From an uncultured Paracoccaceae bacterium (GTDB lineage Bacteria > Pseudomonadota > Alphaproteobacteria > Rhodobacterales > Rhodobacteraceae): DNA of 64,000 nucleotides. The notes under the pieces are model-generated. The model saw only the letters and a list, made by a program, of their open reading frames with translations, did no database searches and was not told where the DNA came from. A program made the position numbers and the translations under genes. The stretch covers positions 310,001 to 374,000 of the forward strand of contig CANMFL010000002.1 of the NCBI GenBank assembly GCA_947497185.1, written 5' to 3'. Positions 36,520-45,722 of the stretch are shown here, one piece after another (the stretch's first letter is position 1; each line of letters begins with the position of its first letter).

Positions 36520-36560
36520 TTCTCAAAAGGCCGTAACCGCAGGATAAGTCGGAGTATTCC

Positions 36561-37154
36561 ATGATGTTAGTCGAACAGACCCCAGTGCCCGCCGCGGCCC
36601 TTCCGGTCGCGCAATTCAAAGACCATATGCGGATGGGATCGGGCTTTGCCGATGATGATTTGCAGGACGGTTTGCTAGAGACCCATTTGCGCGCCGCGAT
36701 TGCAGCGATTGAGGCACGGACCGGCAAGATTTTGATTGCACGTGATTTTACGTGGACGCTGAGCGCGTGGCGCGATGCGTACCGCCAACCGCTACCGATT
36801 GCGCCAGTGGCCGCGATTACCGAGGTGACGTTGATTGACCGTCTGGGTGTCGAGACTGCCGCCCCCGCGTTGGGTTGGAAGCTGGAGGTGGATGCACACC
36901 GTCCGCGTCTGTTGGGCTTGGGCGGCACGCTGGCCACGATCCCGCAGCATGGGTCTGTCCGCATCGGGATGCTGGCGGGCTACGGTGCAGAATGGACGGA
37001 CCTGCCGACCGATTTGGCCCAAGCGACGTTCCTGCTGGCCGCGCATTTCTACGAATTCCGTCACGCCAGCGCAGGCAGTGATATGCCGATGGGTGTGGCC
37101 AGCCTGATCGCGCCGCACCGCAACGTGCGTTTGTTTATGGGAGGTCGGACATGA
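36561..37154 (+). CDS. GTA g6, head-tail connector
   Basis: Adaptor protein that sits under the portal. It is 197 residues, with an N-terminal helical region (FKDHMRMGSGFADDDLQDGLLETHLRAAI region) of the gp6-type connector fold and a C-terminal LATIPQHGSVRIGMLAGYG followed by a helix. Two adjacent ATG codons open the gene; CGGAG is upstream. It overlaps g7 by 4 bp. Confidence 0.87.
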   Translation: MMLVEQTPVPAAALPVAQFKDHMRMGSGFADDDLQDGLLETHLRAAIAAIEARTGKILIARDFTWTLSAWRDAYRQPLPIAPVAAITEVTLIDRLGVETAAPALGWKLEVDAHRPRLLGLGGTLATIPQHGSVRIGMLAGYGAEWTDLPTDLAQATFLLAAHFYEFRHASAGSDMPMGVASLIAPHRNVRLFMGGRT

Positions 37155-37489
37155 GCTTACCACATTTGACACGTCAGATGATTTTGGAAAACCCTGTGCG
37201 GGTGGCGGATGATGCGGGTGGTTATGTCACCACTTGGGAGCCGCTGGGCACGTTATTTGCCGATGTGAAAACCGGCACAGGTCGCCAAAGCGGTGATCTG
37301 GTCGCTACGCTGTCGAAAAATACACTGCGGGTGATTGTGCGTGCGGCGGCTATTGGTGCGCCGTCGCGGCCCAAGGCGGGACAGCGATTTGTTGAGGGCA
37401 CTCGGGTTTTTCGCATTGATGCGGTGACGGCCTATGATCGCGGTGCGCTGTACCTGACCTGCTTTGCGATTGAGGAGGCGGTGGTATGA
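37151..37489 (+). CDS. GTA g7, head closure protein
   Basis: Stopper/head-completion protein of the SPP1 gp16-like family, 112 residues and mainly beta. VADDAGGYVTTWEPLGTLFADV, with the GRQSGDL pattern after it, is typical. Overlaps g6 and g8 by 4 bp each, so translation is coupled. Confidence 0.87.
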   Translation: MSLPHLTRQMILENPVRVADDAGGYVTTWEPLGTLFADVKTGTGRQSGDLVATLSKNTLRVIVRAAAIGAPSRPKAGQRFVEGTRVFRIDAVTAYDRGALYLTCFAIEEAVV

Positions 37490-37911
37490 CCTATGCCGTC
37501 AGCGGCGCATTGCAGTCCGCGATATACGAGGCGCTTCAGACCGATCCTGCATTGACTGCGCTGGTGGGCGATGCGGTTTACGACACTGTGCCAGCGGGGC
37601 CGCGTCCAGATGTTTATGTGTCACTGGGCGCTGAACAAGTCCGCGACCAATCCGATGGTACTGGCAGTGGTGCGCTGCATGAATTGGTGATCCGCGTAGT
37701 GTCCGAGCAGTCAGGTTTTGCGCGTGCCAAGCAGGTCGCGGCTGTGGTCAGTGACGTGCTGCACAATGCGGATTTGACCCTGTCCCGTGGTGTGCTGGTG
37801 TTCCTGCACTTCTCTAAAGCTCGCGCCCAGCGCGCCCGCACCGGCACGGCCCGCCAAATTGACATGACATTTCGCGCCCGCATTTGCGACGGCGCACCCG
37901 TAACATCCTAA
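37486..37911 (+). CDS. GTA g8, tail terminator (DUF3168)
   Basis: A 141-residue DUF3168 protein. YEALQTDPALTALVGDAVYD at the N-terminus and PDVYVSLGAEQVRDQSD are characteristic. In RcGTA the g8 product forms the ring at the head-proximal end of the tail tube. Confidence 0.88.
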   Translation: MTYAVSGALQSAIYEALQTDPALTALVGDAVYDTVPAGPRPDVYVSLGAEQVRDQSDGTGSGALHELVIRVVSEQSGFARAKQVAAVVSDVLHNADLTLSRGVLVFLHFSKARAQRARTGTARQIDMTFRARICDGAPVTS

Positions 37912-37933
37912 CTGATATAAAGGAGGACACCCG

Positions 37934-38350
37934 ATGGTGGCCCAGAATGGTAAAGACCTATTGGTCAAAATCGACATGACTGGCGATGGATCGTTTGAGA
38001 CTGTGGCGGGGCTACGTGCCACGCGGATCAGCTTTAACGCGGAAAGCGTGGATGTGACGTCATTGGAAAGCAAAGGCGGCTGGCGCGAATTGCTGGGCGG
38101 TGCGGGGGTGAAGACCTGCGCGATTTCCGGCTCTGGCGTGTTCAAGGACGCGGATAGTGACGAACGTGCGCGGCAGATTTTCTTTGACGGTGAGACGCCG
38201 GATTTTCAGGTGATTATTCCTGATTTTGGCACCGTGCAAGGCGCTTTCCAGATCACTTCGGTCGAATACTCCGGTACGTATAACGGCGAGGCGACGTATG
38301 AGTTGGCCATGGCATCCGCGGGTGCGATTACCTTCACGGCGGTGAGCTGA
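37934..38350 (+). CDS. GTA g9, major tail protein
   Basis: Tail-tube subunit of the TP901-1 type, 138 residues. It opens with GKDLLVKIDMTGDGSFETVAG and has VDVTSLESKGGWRELL and an IFFDGETPDFQVIIP beta region. AAAGGAGG precedes it. Its TGA overlaps the ATG of g10 by one base. Confidence 0.92.
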   Translation: MVAQNGKDLLVKIDMTGDGSFETVAGLRATRISFNAESVDVTSLESKGGWRELLGGAGVKTCAISGSGVFKDADSDERARQIFFDGETPDFQVIIPDFGTVQGAFQITSVEYSGTYNGEATYELAMASAGAITFTAVS

Positions 38351-38664
38351 TGGCGAACCCTTGGGCTGGTGAAGTGACGATCACGGTGAATGGCATCCCG
38401 CATGTTTGCAAGCTGACCCTTGGGGCTTTGGCGGAACTTGAGGACCGCTTGGGCGAGGACACTTTGGTGGCTTTGGTCCAGCGGTTCGAGAGCGGCGCTT
38501 TTGCCAGTCGCGATGTGATAGCGTTGATTGTGGCGGGGCTGCGCGGTGGCGGCTGGTCCGGGACGTCGGCGGAGTTGCTGACAGCCGAGATTGGTGACGG
38601 GCCTGTGGATGCCGCAAGGATCGCGGCGCAACTGCTGGCGCGTGCCTTTGGGACTGCGGCATGA
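38350..38664 (+). CDS. GTA g10, tail assembly chaperone-like protein
   Basis: A 104-residue GTA-family protein. LTLGALAELEDRLGEDTLVAL near residues 22-42 is the hallmark of the family, predicted to help tail assembly like phage gpG-type chaperones. It overlaps g10.1 by 4 bp. Confidence 0.83.
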   Translation: MANPWAGEVTITVNGIPHVCKLTLGALAELEDRLGEDTLVALVQRFESGAFASRDVIALIVAGLRGGGWSGTSAELLTAEIGDGPVDAARIAAQLLARAFGTAA

Positions 38665-38861
38665 GGTTTGACTGGCCTGCGTTGTTAAAAGCCGGAGTGC
38701 GCGGTTTGGGCCTGCGTCCCGATCAGTTCTGGCAACTGACGCCCGCAGAGTTCCGGCTGATGCTGGGCATTGATGCGGGATCAGCACCGATGGGGCGCAG
38801 CGCATTGGATGCGTTGTCCCAAGCCTATCCTGATGAGAAAAGGACATCGACAGATGGATGA
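38661..38861 (+). CDS. GTA g10.1, rcc01693-type tail assembly protein
   Basis: A 66-residue protein. WPALLKAGVRGLGLRPDQFW followed by LTPAEFRLMLGI is the rcc01693-family signature. With g10 it resembles the paired chaperones found before tape measure genes. It overlaps g11 by 8 bp. Confidence 0.83.
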   Translation: MRFDWPALLKAGVRGLGLRPDQFWQLTPAEFRLMLGIDAGSAPMGRSALDALSQAYPDEKRTSTDG

Positions 38862-39477
38862 ATTTGACGAAGACCAGTTTGGCGCGGCGGCAGATGATGC
38901 GGCTCGTCTGACGGGGGAAATCCGCGAAATGCGTGCGGCCTTTGCTGATACGTTCAAGGAGGCCACGAACTTGGATCGCGGCTTGTCGCAGGGCTTGCGC
39001 AATGCGTTTGACGGTTTGGCGTTTGACGGGCTGAAGTTAAGCGACGCGCTGAGCATGGTTGCGTCGAACATGATCGACACGGCTTACGCGGCGGCGATCA
39101 AGCCTGTGGCGAATGGGTTGAGTACGGCAATTGCCGACGGGATCAGCGGGCTGGTCGCGGGGGTGATGCCGTTCAAGGATGGTGCGCCGTTCTCGCAGGG
39201 CCGCGTGATGCCATTCGCGCTGGGCGGTGTGGTCAGCGGGGCCACGACGTTCCCGATGCGCGGCGGCACCGGCCTGATGGGTGAAGCGGGACCAGAGGCG
39301 ATCATGCCGCTCGCGCGTGGGTCAGACGGACGGCTGGGCGTGCGCACCCAAGGGGGCGGCGGCGTGAACATCAACATGAATATTTCCACGCCGGATGTGG
39401 GCGGATTTGAACGCTCGCAAGGGCAGATTGCTGCGCGTGTGGCGCGCGCGATCAGTCAAGGCAGCCGGAATCAATAG
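38854..39477 (+). CDS. GTA g11, tape measure-like tail protein
   Basis: Sets tail length and sits inside the tail tube. Only 207 residues, as expected for the short tail of RcGTA. A charged helical start is followed by a hydrophobic centre (LSTAIADGISGLVAGVMPF) and the GTA/phage FALGGVVSGATTFPM and GEAGPEAIMPL motifs. The start at 38854 is the conserved MDEFDEDQ. Confidence 0.87.
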   Translation: MDEFDEDQFGAAADDAARLTGEIREMRAAFADTFKEATNLDRGLSQGLRNAFDGLAFDGLKLSDALSMVASNMIDTAYAAAIKPVANGLSTAIADGISGLVAGVMPFKDGAPFSQGRVMPFALGGVVSGATTFPMRGGTGLMGEAGPEAIMPLARGSDGRLGVRTQGGGGVNINMNISTPDVGGFERSQGQIAARVARAISQGSRNQ

Positions 39478-39488
39478 GAGCAGCAAAG

Positions 39489-40121
39489 ATGTCATTTCAC
39501 GAGATCCGCTTTCCCGCGTCGCTATCCTTTGGGGCCATTGGTGGCCCAGAGCGACGCACAGAGATTGTCACCCTTGCCAATGGGTTTGAGGAACGCAACA
39601 CCCCGTGGGCCCATTCGCGTAGGCATTATGATGCGGGGTTGGGGCTGCGGTCCTTGGATGATGTGGCGCTTTTGGTGGCGTTCTTTGAAGCGCGTCAAGG
39701 CCAGTTGATCGGGTTCCGGTGGAAAGACTGGGCTGATTACAAATCCTGTAAATCTTCGGCCAATCCCACGGCCCTTGACCAGTTGATCGGGCAGGGTGAT
39801 GAGGTCACAACCGCGTGGCAGTTGATCAAGGCTTATCCATCAGGTGATGCCAGCTACAACCGCCCCGTGACAAAACCCGTGCTGGGATCGGTGCGCGTGG
39901 CTGTGGGAGGCGATGAATTACAGGACGGCATTGATTACACAGTGGATACGGCACGCGGCATCGTGAATTTCGCGGAAGCCCCGCCGATTGGCGCGGAAAT
40001 CCACGCGGGGTATGAATTTGACGTGCCTGTGCGCTTTGCCACGGATCGCATCCAGACATCTGTGGCGAATTTCCAAGCAGGCGATGTGCCGAACGTCCCT
40101 GTGATCGAGGTGCGGGTATGA
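39489..40121 (+). CDS. GTA g12, distal tail protein (DUF2460)
   Basis: A 210-residue DUF2460 protein forming the distal tail ring in RcGTA. FHEIRFPASLSFGAIGGPER, RQGQLIGFRWKDWADYK and YTVDTARGIVNF are typical. AGGAG lies 7 nt before its ATG. Overlaps g13 by 4 bp. Confidence 0.9.
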   Translation: MSFHEIRFPASLSFGAIGGPERRTEIVTLANGFEERNTPWAHSRRHYDAGLGLRSLDDVALLVAFFEARQGQLIGFRWKDWADYKSCKSSANPTALDQLIGQGDEVTTAWQLIKAYPSGDASYNRPVTKPVLGSVRVAVGGDELQDGIDYTVDTARGIVNFAEAPPIGAEIHAGYEFDVPVRFATDRIQTSVANFQAGDVPNVPVIEVRV

Positions 40122-41002
40122 GTACGCAAGCTTTACACGCCCACCTTGCCGGCGGGTTTACCCATGTCTGCCAATGCTGGATGATCCGGCGGCGCGACGG
40201 GGTTGTGCTTGGCTTTACCGACCATGACCGGACGCTGCGCTTTGACGGTGTGGATTTCGTCGCTGATAGCGGCATGACGGCCCGTGCGCTGTCCAGCACC
40301 ACGGGGTTGTCGGTGGATAATACCGAAGCTGTGGGCGTGCTGACTGCTGCGACTATCACCGAGACTGATATCGCCGCAGGTCGGTACGATCAGGCCGAAG
40401 TCACCGTGTGGCAGGTCCGTTGGGACGATGTCAGCGCACGGCAGGTCAAATTTCGTGGCTCAATGGGAGAGATCACCCGCAATGGAGGTCAGTTCCAAGT
40501 TGATCTGCGCGGGCTAGCAGAGGCGTTGAACCAGCCGCAGGGGCGGTCTTACCTCAAGACATGTTCTGCTGTGCTGGGCGATAACCGCTGTGCAATCAAC
40601 ACGCAGACCGACGCGGCCTATGTGGCCGAGGTGGATGTGGACCGTAGCACTGACGGGCAAATCTTTGATCTGGCGACGCTGGTGCCGTTCAATGCGGAAT
40701 GGTTCAAGAATGGGTTCCTGCAAGTCACCTCTGGGGCCGCAAAGGGGCTGTCTGCGACAATTAAAGAGGATCGCTTAGTTGGTACCCGCCGCGAGGTGCT
40801 GTTGTGGCAGCCGTTGGGGATAGCAGTCGATGTGGGCGATCAAATCCGCCTTGTGGCTGGCTGTGACAAACGGGCCGAGACGTGTCGCGAGAAATTCAGC
40901 AACCTCGCCAATTTTCAAGGCTTTCCACATATTCCGGGCGATGATTGGCTGATGGCTGTGCCGCGCTCTGGTGATGTGAACAACGGGGGGAGCCTGCTGT
41001 GA
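40118..41002 (+). CDS. GTA g13, tail hub protein (DUF2163)
   Basis: A 294-residue hub protein of the DUF2163/BR0599 type. FTHVCQCWMIRRRDG and LGFTDHDRTL are near the N-terminus; the C-terminal region has conserved cysteines in TCSAVLGDNRCAIN and GCDKRAETCREKF, likely a metal site (RcGTA hub proteins bind an iron-sulfur cluster). It overlaps g14 by 4 bp. Confidence 0.9.
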   Translation: MSTQALHAHLAGGFTHVCQCWMIRRRDGVVLGFTDHDRTLRFDGVDFVADSGMTARALSSTTGLSVDNTEAVGVLTAATITETDIAAGRYDQAEVTVWQVRWDDVSARQVKFRGSMGEITRNGGQFQVDLRGLAEALNQPQGRSYLKTCSAVLGDNRCAINTQTDAAYVAEVDVDRSTDGQIFDLATLVPFNAEWFKNGFLQVTSGAAKGLSATIKEDRLVGTRREVLLWQPLGIAVDVGDQIRLVAGCDKRAETCREKFSNLANFQGFPHIPGDDWLMAVPRSGDVNNGGSLL

Positions 41003-41445
41003 ATGATATTGTCGCAGAGGCCCGCACGTGGATTGGCACGCCTTATGTGCATCAAGCCGCCGTCAAAGGTGTCGCCACCGATTGTCTGGGCATGATCCGT
41101 GGGTTGTGGCGCACCCGTTACGGGGAAGACCCGCAAGGCGTGCCTGCATATTCTGCCGACTGGGGCGAGCCGCAGCGCGATGAACGGCTGTGGCAATCCG
41201 CGCGTGACCATTTCGACGACGTGAGCGACCAGCCGATGCAAGCCGGACAGGTGATCCTGTTCCGGATGCGCGACGGCAGGGTCGCCAAACACTTGGGCGT
41301 ATTGGCAGAGGTGGGCGATGCCCCGACCTTTATCCACGCCTATGCGGGTCACGGGGTGACTGAGAGCCCGCTATCCGCCCCTTGGCAACGCCGCATCGTT
41401 GCCCGTTTTGCATTCTTGCCCCGTCAATCTACTGTAAAAGGATAA
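40999..41445 (+). CDS. GTA g14, NlpC/P60-type tail peptidase
   Basis: Cell-wall peptidase carried at the tail tip to pass the recipient's peptidoglycan. The papain-like triad is visible: Cys29 in ATDCLGM, His in AKHLGVL (near 98) and His in IHAYAG (near 113). The 148-residue length is normal. Confidence 0.92.
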   Translation: MNDIVAEARTWIGTPYVHQAAVKGVATDCLGMIRGLWRTRYGEDPQGVPAYSADWGEPQRDERLWQSARDHFDDVSDQPMQAGQVILFRMRDGRVAKHLGVLAEVGDAPTFIHAYAGHGVTESPLSAPWQRRIVARFAFLPRQSTVKG

Positions 41446-41449
41446 TCCC

Positions 41450-44400
41450 ATGGCTACGCTCGTCTTATCAGCAGTTGGCATGTCGCTTGGTGGCAGTATC
41501 GGCGGCGCGGTTCTTGGGGTATCTGCTGCCGCCATTGGACAGGCGGCAGGGGCCACTGTGGGCCGGATGATCGACCAACGCTTGCTTGGGTCGGGCAGTG
41601 CGGCAGTGGAAACAGGTCGTGTTGATCGGTTCCGGATTACCGGCGCTGGTGAAGGCAACACGGTTGGTCAGGTTTATGGCCGGATGCGTGTGGCAGGACA
41701 GGTGATCTGGGCCACGCAGTTCCAAGAGTGCAGCGAAACCACGGGCGGCGGCAAAGGCGCGGGATCCCAACCACAGGTGACGGAATACAGTTATACGGTC
41801 AGTCTGGCTGTGGCACTATGCGAAGGGACAATCACCCGTGTGGGACGTGTCTGGGCGGATGGCGTCGAGATGAGCCACGCCAAGCTGAACATGACTGTCT
41901 ATGATGGGTCCGCGTTCCAATCGCCTGACCCCAAGATCGTCGCGGTTGAAGGCGAAGCCAACACACCCGCCTACCGCGGTATAGCCTACGTGGTGTTTGA
42001 AGACTTGCCGCTTGCGCAATTCGGCAACCGCGTGCCGCAGTTTACATTCGAGGTGATGCGCCCTTCTGAGGTTGGCGCACCCGCTGCCACAGCCGACATT
42101 GCCCGCCAAGTCCGCGCGGTTGCTTTGATCCCCGGCACGGGGGAATACGCGCTGGCGACGCAACCCGTGCGCTTATCGCCCGCCTTTGGGGAACGGATCG
42201 CGATTAATGTGAACTCTCCACTGGGCGGTACGGATTTTTATGTGGCGTCAGAGGCGTTGCGCGAGGAACTTCCAAACTGCCACTCGGCGCTGTTGGTTGT
42301 GTCGTGGTTTGGTAATGACCTGCGCTGTGGGGACTGTGACGTGGCGCCCAAGGTGGAGCAATCCGAGGTAGATGGTGACGAGATGCCGTGGGTTGTCTCT
42401 GGCCAAGCGCGCGCGACGGCGGGTGTCGTGGCGTTAGACGTTGATGACAGACCTGTATACGGCGGCACCCCCTGCGATGCCTCTGTGATAGAAGCGATCA
42501 AAGGGCTCAAGGCCCGCTTGCAAGACCCTGTGTTCTATCCGTTCATCCTGATGGAGCAGCAAGACGGCAATACACTGACCAACCCGTGGACAGGTGGCTC
42601 TGGGCAACCGCCCTTGCCGTGGCGGGGACGGATCACCACGTCACTGGCCCCGAACATGGACGGGACACCGGACCAGACGGCCACAGCCGCAGCTGAAGTC
42701 GCGGCGTTTATGGGGACAGCGCAGCCCGATGATTTTGCCATCGACGGTGAGACCGTGACCTATAGTGGCCCCAATGAATGGCGCTACCGCCGCTTCATCC
42801 TGCACTACGCATATCTGTGCAAAGCCGCGGGGGGCGTGACGGCCTTCTGTATCGGCTCTGAAATGCGCGGCCTGACGCAAATCCGAGGCGCAGGTGGCAC
42901 GTTTCCCGCTGTCGACGCTCTGATCCAACTGGCGGGTGAAGTCCGTGCAATCCTAGGGCCAGATACCAAGATCAGCTATGCCTCCGATTGGTCCGAATAC
43001 CATGGGTATCAGCCCGTAGGCACTGGCGACAAAATCTTCCACCTTGATCCGCTCTGGGCGGACCCGAATATCGACTTCATCGGGATCGACAATTACATGC
43101 CGCTGTCTGATTGGCGGGATGGTGTGGGTCATGCGGACGCAGGTGCGGGATCAATCTACAACCTCGATTATCTGTCAGCTAACGTCACCGCAGGCGAAGG
43201 CTACGACTGGTATTACAAGAGCGATACGGCACGAGACGCCCAACGCCGCACGGAGATCACAGACGGCCTCGCGGACGAGCCTTGGATTTACCGCTACAAA
43301 GACCTGCCAAACTGGTGGGGCAACGCGCACCATAACCGGATAGACGGCATACGGTCTGCGACCCCAACCGCGTGGCAGCCGCAAAGCAAACCAATCTGGT
43401 TCACAGAACTGGGCTGTGCGGCGACAGACAAAGGCTCCAATCAACCGAACAAATTTCTCGACCCCAAATCATCTGAATCGCAACTGCCACATTATTCCAA
43501 CGGGCAGCGCGATGATTTCATGCAGATGCAATACCTGCGGGCGGTCTATGGCCATTACGCAGATCCCGCGAACAATCCTGTGTCTTCGCATTACGGTGAC
43601 GCAATGGTTGATATGCGCCGCGCCCACGTCTGGGCATGGGATGCGCGGCCTTACCCGTACTTCCCGGGCAATCAACAGCTTTGGTCTGATGGCGATAACT
43701 ACACGCGCGGGCATTGGCTCAATGGGCGTAGTTCCAGCCGCACGCTGGCCTCTGTGGTGGCGGACATATGCGAACGCTCTGGTGTCACAGCCTACGACGT
43801 GTCACGGCTCTACGGGATTGTGCGCGGCTATCACATCGCGGACGCAGGATCAGCACGGGCGGCGCTGCAACCGCTGATGACCACCTACGGATTTGAAGCG
43901 GCAGAGCGCGACGGCACATTGGTCTTTACCAACCGCACAGGCCAGCCAGTACAGACGCTGACAGCAGACACGCTCGCCTTTGATCCTGACCGCCCGACAG
44001 CGATCAGCCAGACCCGCGCACCACTATCTGAAATCGCAGCGCGTGTGCAGTTTGAATACACCGACGCCGAGGCCGATTATGAAGGGGCGGTTGCCGAAAT
44101 CTCGGACCCCGAACAAACGACACTAGGCATTTCGCGCACATCTGTGCCGCTCGCACTGACACGGGCAGAGGCACAAGGGGCCGTAGGCCGCTGGCTTGCT
44201 GCAACCCGCGTGGGTCAAGACGGCGTCAGCTTTGCGTTGCCACCCTCACAACAAGCGCTGGGCGCAGGCGACGTGATTGACCTGCATGTGGACGGCGACC
44301 AAGGCACGTTCCGCATTGACCGTGTCGAAGACGCAGGCTTGCGCTTGGTCGAAGCCACTCGCGTGGACCCAGAAGTCTACCTGCCGCAGAATATTCCCGA

Positions 44401-45343
44401 CACTGCCCCCAAGCTGAAACCCTACGTGGGGCCAGTGCCTGTGCAGCTGCAATTCCTTGATCTGCCGCTGATTTCTGGGGACGAGGTTCCCCACGCGCCG
44501 CATGTGGTGGCGAGCGGGCGGCCTTGGCCGGGGCAGGTGGCGCTGTATACCAGCGGGACCGACAGCGACTATAAGCTCGATCAGATTATCCAGCGCGAGG
44601 GGACCATGGGCCAGTTGGTGACGCCGCTGCAGCGCGGATCGGTTGGGACATGGGATCGTCAAGACGGGGTGACGATCAAACTGATCCACGGAACGCTTAG
44701 CTCTGCGGAGATCGCAAGCGTGCTGTCCGGTGCGGGTGCCATTGCGATTGGGGACGGGAGTAGCAGCAACTGGGAAGTGCTGCAGTTCACCAAAGCCATT
44801 CCTGTCAGCGCCCAAGAATACCAACTGTTCGACTTCTTACGGGGGCAGGCCGGCACCAGTGCTATGATCCCTGACGTCTGGCCCGCAGGATCAGCGGTGG
44901 TGGTTCTGAACGGGGCAATCAGGCAAATCAACCTAGCGTCCACCACACGCGGCACCGACCGTCATTTCCGCTACGGACCAGCCTCTGAGCCTCTGGGGGA
45001 CGCATCCTACCGCTATGACGTCGCGAGTTTCGCGGGGAACGGCTTGCGGCCTTATCCGGTCGCACATCTTCGGGCACAAGCGCTGGGCGGCAATCAGCAG
45101 ATCACATGGATCAGACAGACGCGGATCGACGGCGACGATTGGTCTGGACTTGATGTGCCACTGGGCGAAGACCGCGAAACCTATCTCCTGACATTCCACG
45201 TCGGTGGGGTACTGACCAACACAGTCATCGTCAGTGACCCCACATGGAACGGACCACTCAGCATTGGTACAAAAGTCAGCGTCGCACAGGTGTCGGACCG
45301 CTACGGGGCAGGGCCTGCGCAAACCATCGAAATCGGGGGGTGA
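41450..45343 (+). CDS. GTA g15, baseplate megatron / host-specificity protein
   Basis: The largest GTA gene, 1297 residues, forming the tail-tip megatron that contacts the recipient. The N-terminus (about 1-50) is glycine-rich and hydrophobic. A GTA TIM-barrel-like domain lies at about 430-730 (YASDWSEYHGYQPVGT, DPLWADPNIDFIGIDNYMPL, WFTELGCAA). A phage-tail domain follows at about 790-950 (ARVQFEYTDAEADYEGAV). The rcc01698-like C-terminal domain (KLIHGTLSSAEIASVL onward) ends the protein. It is intact in one frame. Confidence 0.95.
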   Translation: MATLVLSAVGMSLGGSIGGAVLGVSAAAIGQAAGATVGRMIDQRLLGSGSAAVETGRVDRFRITGAGEGNTVGQVYGRMRVAGQVIWATQFQECSETTGGGKGAGSQPQVTEYSYTVSLAVALCEGTITRVGRVWADGVEMSHAKLNMTVYDGSAFQSPDPKIVAVEGEANTPAYRGIAYVVFEDLPLAQFGNRVPQFTFEVMRPSEVGAPAATADIARQVRAVALIPGTGEYALATQPVRLSPAFGERIAINVNSPLGGTDFYVASEALREELPNCHSALLVVSWFGNDLRCGDCDVAPKVEQSEVDGDEMPWVVSGQARATAGVVALDVDDRPVYGGTPCDASVIEAIKGLKARLQDPVFYPFILMEQQDGNTLTNPWTGGSGQPPLPWRGRITTSLAPNMDGTPDQTATAAAEVAAFMGTAQPDDFAIDGETVTYSGPNEWRYRRFILHYAYLCKAAGGVTAFCIGSEMRGLTQIRGAGGTFPAVDALIQLAGEVRAILGPDTKISYASDWSEYHGYQPVGTGDKIFHLDPLWADPNIDFIGIDNYMPLSDWRDGVGHADAGAGSIYNLDYLSANVTAGEGYDWYYKSDTARDAQRRTEITDGLADEPWIYRYKDLPNWWGNAHHNRIDGIRSATPTAWQPQSKPIWFTELGCAATDKGSNQPNKFLDPKSSESQLPHYSNGQRDDFMQMQYLRAVYGHYADPANNPVSSHYGDAMVDMRRAHVWAWDARPYPYFPGNQQLWSDGDNYTRGHWLNGRSSSRTLASVVADICERSGVTAYDVSRLYGIVRGYHIADAGSARAALQPLMTTYGFEAAERDGTLVFTNRTGQPVQTLTADTLAFDPDRPTAISQTRAPLSEIAARVQFEYTDAEADYEGAVAEISDPEQTTLGISRTSVPLALTRAEAQGAVGRWLAATRVGQDGVSFALPPSQQALGAGDVIDLHVDGDQGTFRIDRVEDAGLRLVEATRVDPEVYLPQNIPDTAPKLKPYVGPVPVQLQFLDLPLISGDEVPHAPHVVASGRPWPGQVALYTSGTDSDYKLDQIIQREGTMGQLVTPLQRGSVGTWDRQDGVTIKLIHGTLSSAEIASVLSGAGAIAIGDGSSSNWEVLQFTKAIPVSAQEYQLFDFLRGQAGTSAMIPDVWPAGSAVVVLNGAIRQINLASTTRGTDRHFRYGPASEPLGDASYRYDVASFAGNGLRPYPVAHLRAQALGGNQQITWIRQTRIDGDDWSGLDVPLGEDRETYLLTFHVGGVLTNTVIVSDPTWNGPLSIGTKVSVAQVSDRYGAGPAQTIEIGG

Positions 45344-45344
45344 C

Positions 45345-45635
45345 ATGCGCCCCATTCACCTCTCTGACTTGCATTACGCGGCCTGTGCGCTACAAAATGA
45401 ACCTGAAGTTACGCGACCAGCCGTGCTGCAATCGGCCCTCGCGCACGCGGACACAGCCGACCGCTACCGCAAACGCCTGCGCCGTGCGCATCCCAATTAC
45501 GGCACAGGCACCCTGACCAGCGCCTTGGCGCAGCATCACCCGATTGACGACACGACACCCCACACAACCGCTTATCTGCAAAGCATGTTGGTTGTTATCA
45601 CAGGGCTTTTGACCCGCGCTACGGCGAAACATTGA
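45345..45635 (+). CDS. DUF7742 protein at the end of the GTA cluster
   Basis: A 96-residue protein starting one base after the g15 stop (TGACATG). MRPIHLSDLHYAACAL is the typical start of the small DUF7742 proteins that follow g15 in Rhodobacterales; function unknown. It is helical and Arg-rich in the middle. Its 3' side has a weak GGGG-TTTTTT run near 45649-45662 that could help end transcription. Confidence 0.7.
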   Translation: MRPIHLSDLHYAACALQNEPEVTRPAVLQSALAHADTADRYRKRLRRAHPNYGTGTLTSALAQHHPIDDTTPHTTAYLQSMLVVITGLLTRATAKH

Positions 45636-45722
45636 CTGAAATGCACCTCACGGGGTTTTTTCTTGTCCGCTTGGGACTACTTAGATTAGAACGACCAGAC
45701 ACAAGCGCAAGGACGTGACCCC

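Noticed and set aside
31477..45635. Interpretation of the cluster as an ordinary prophage
   Set aside because: No integrase, repressor, replication or lysis genes are present, and gene order matches RcGTA g1-g15 with cysE next to it.
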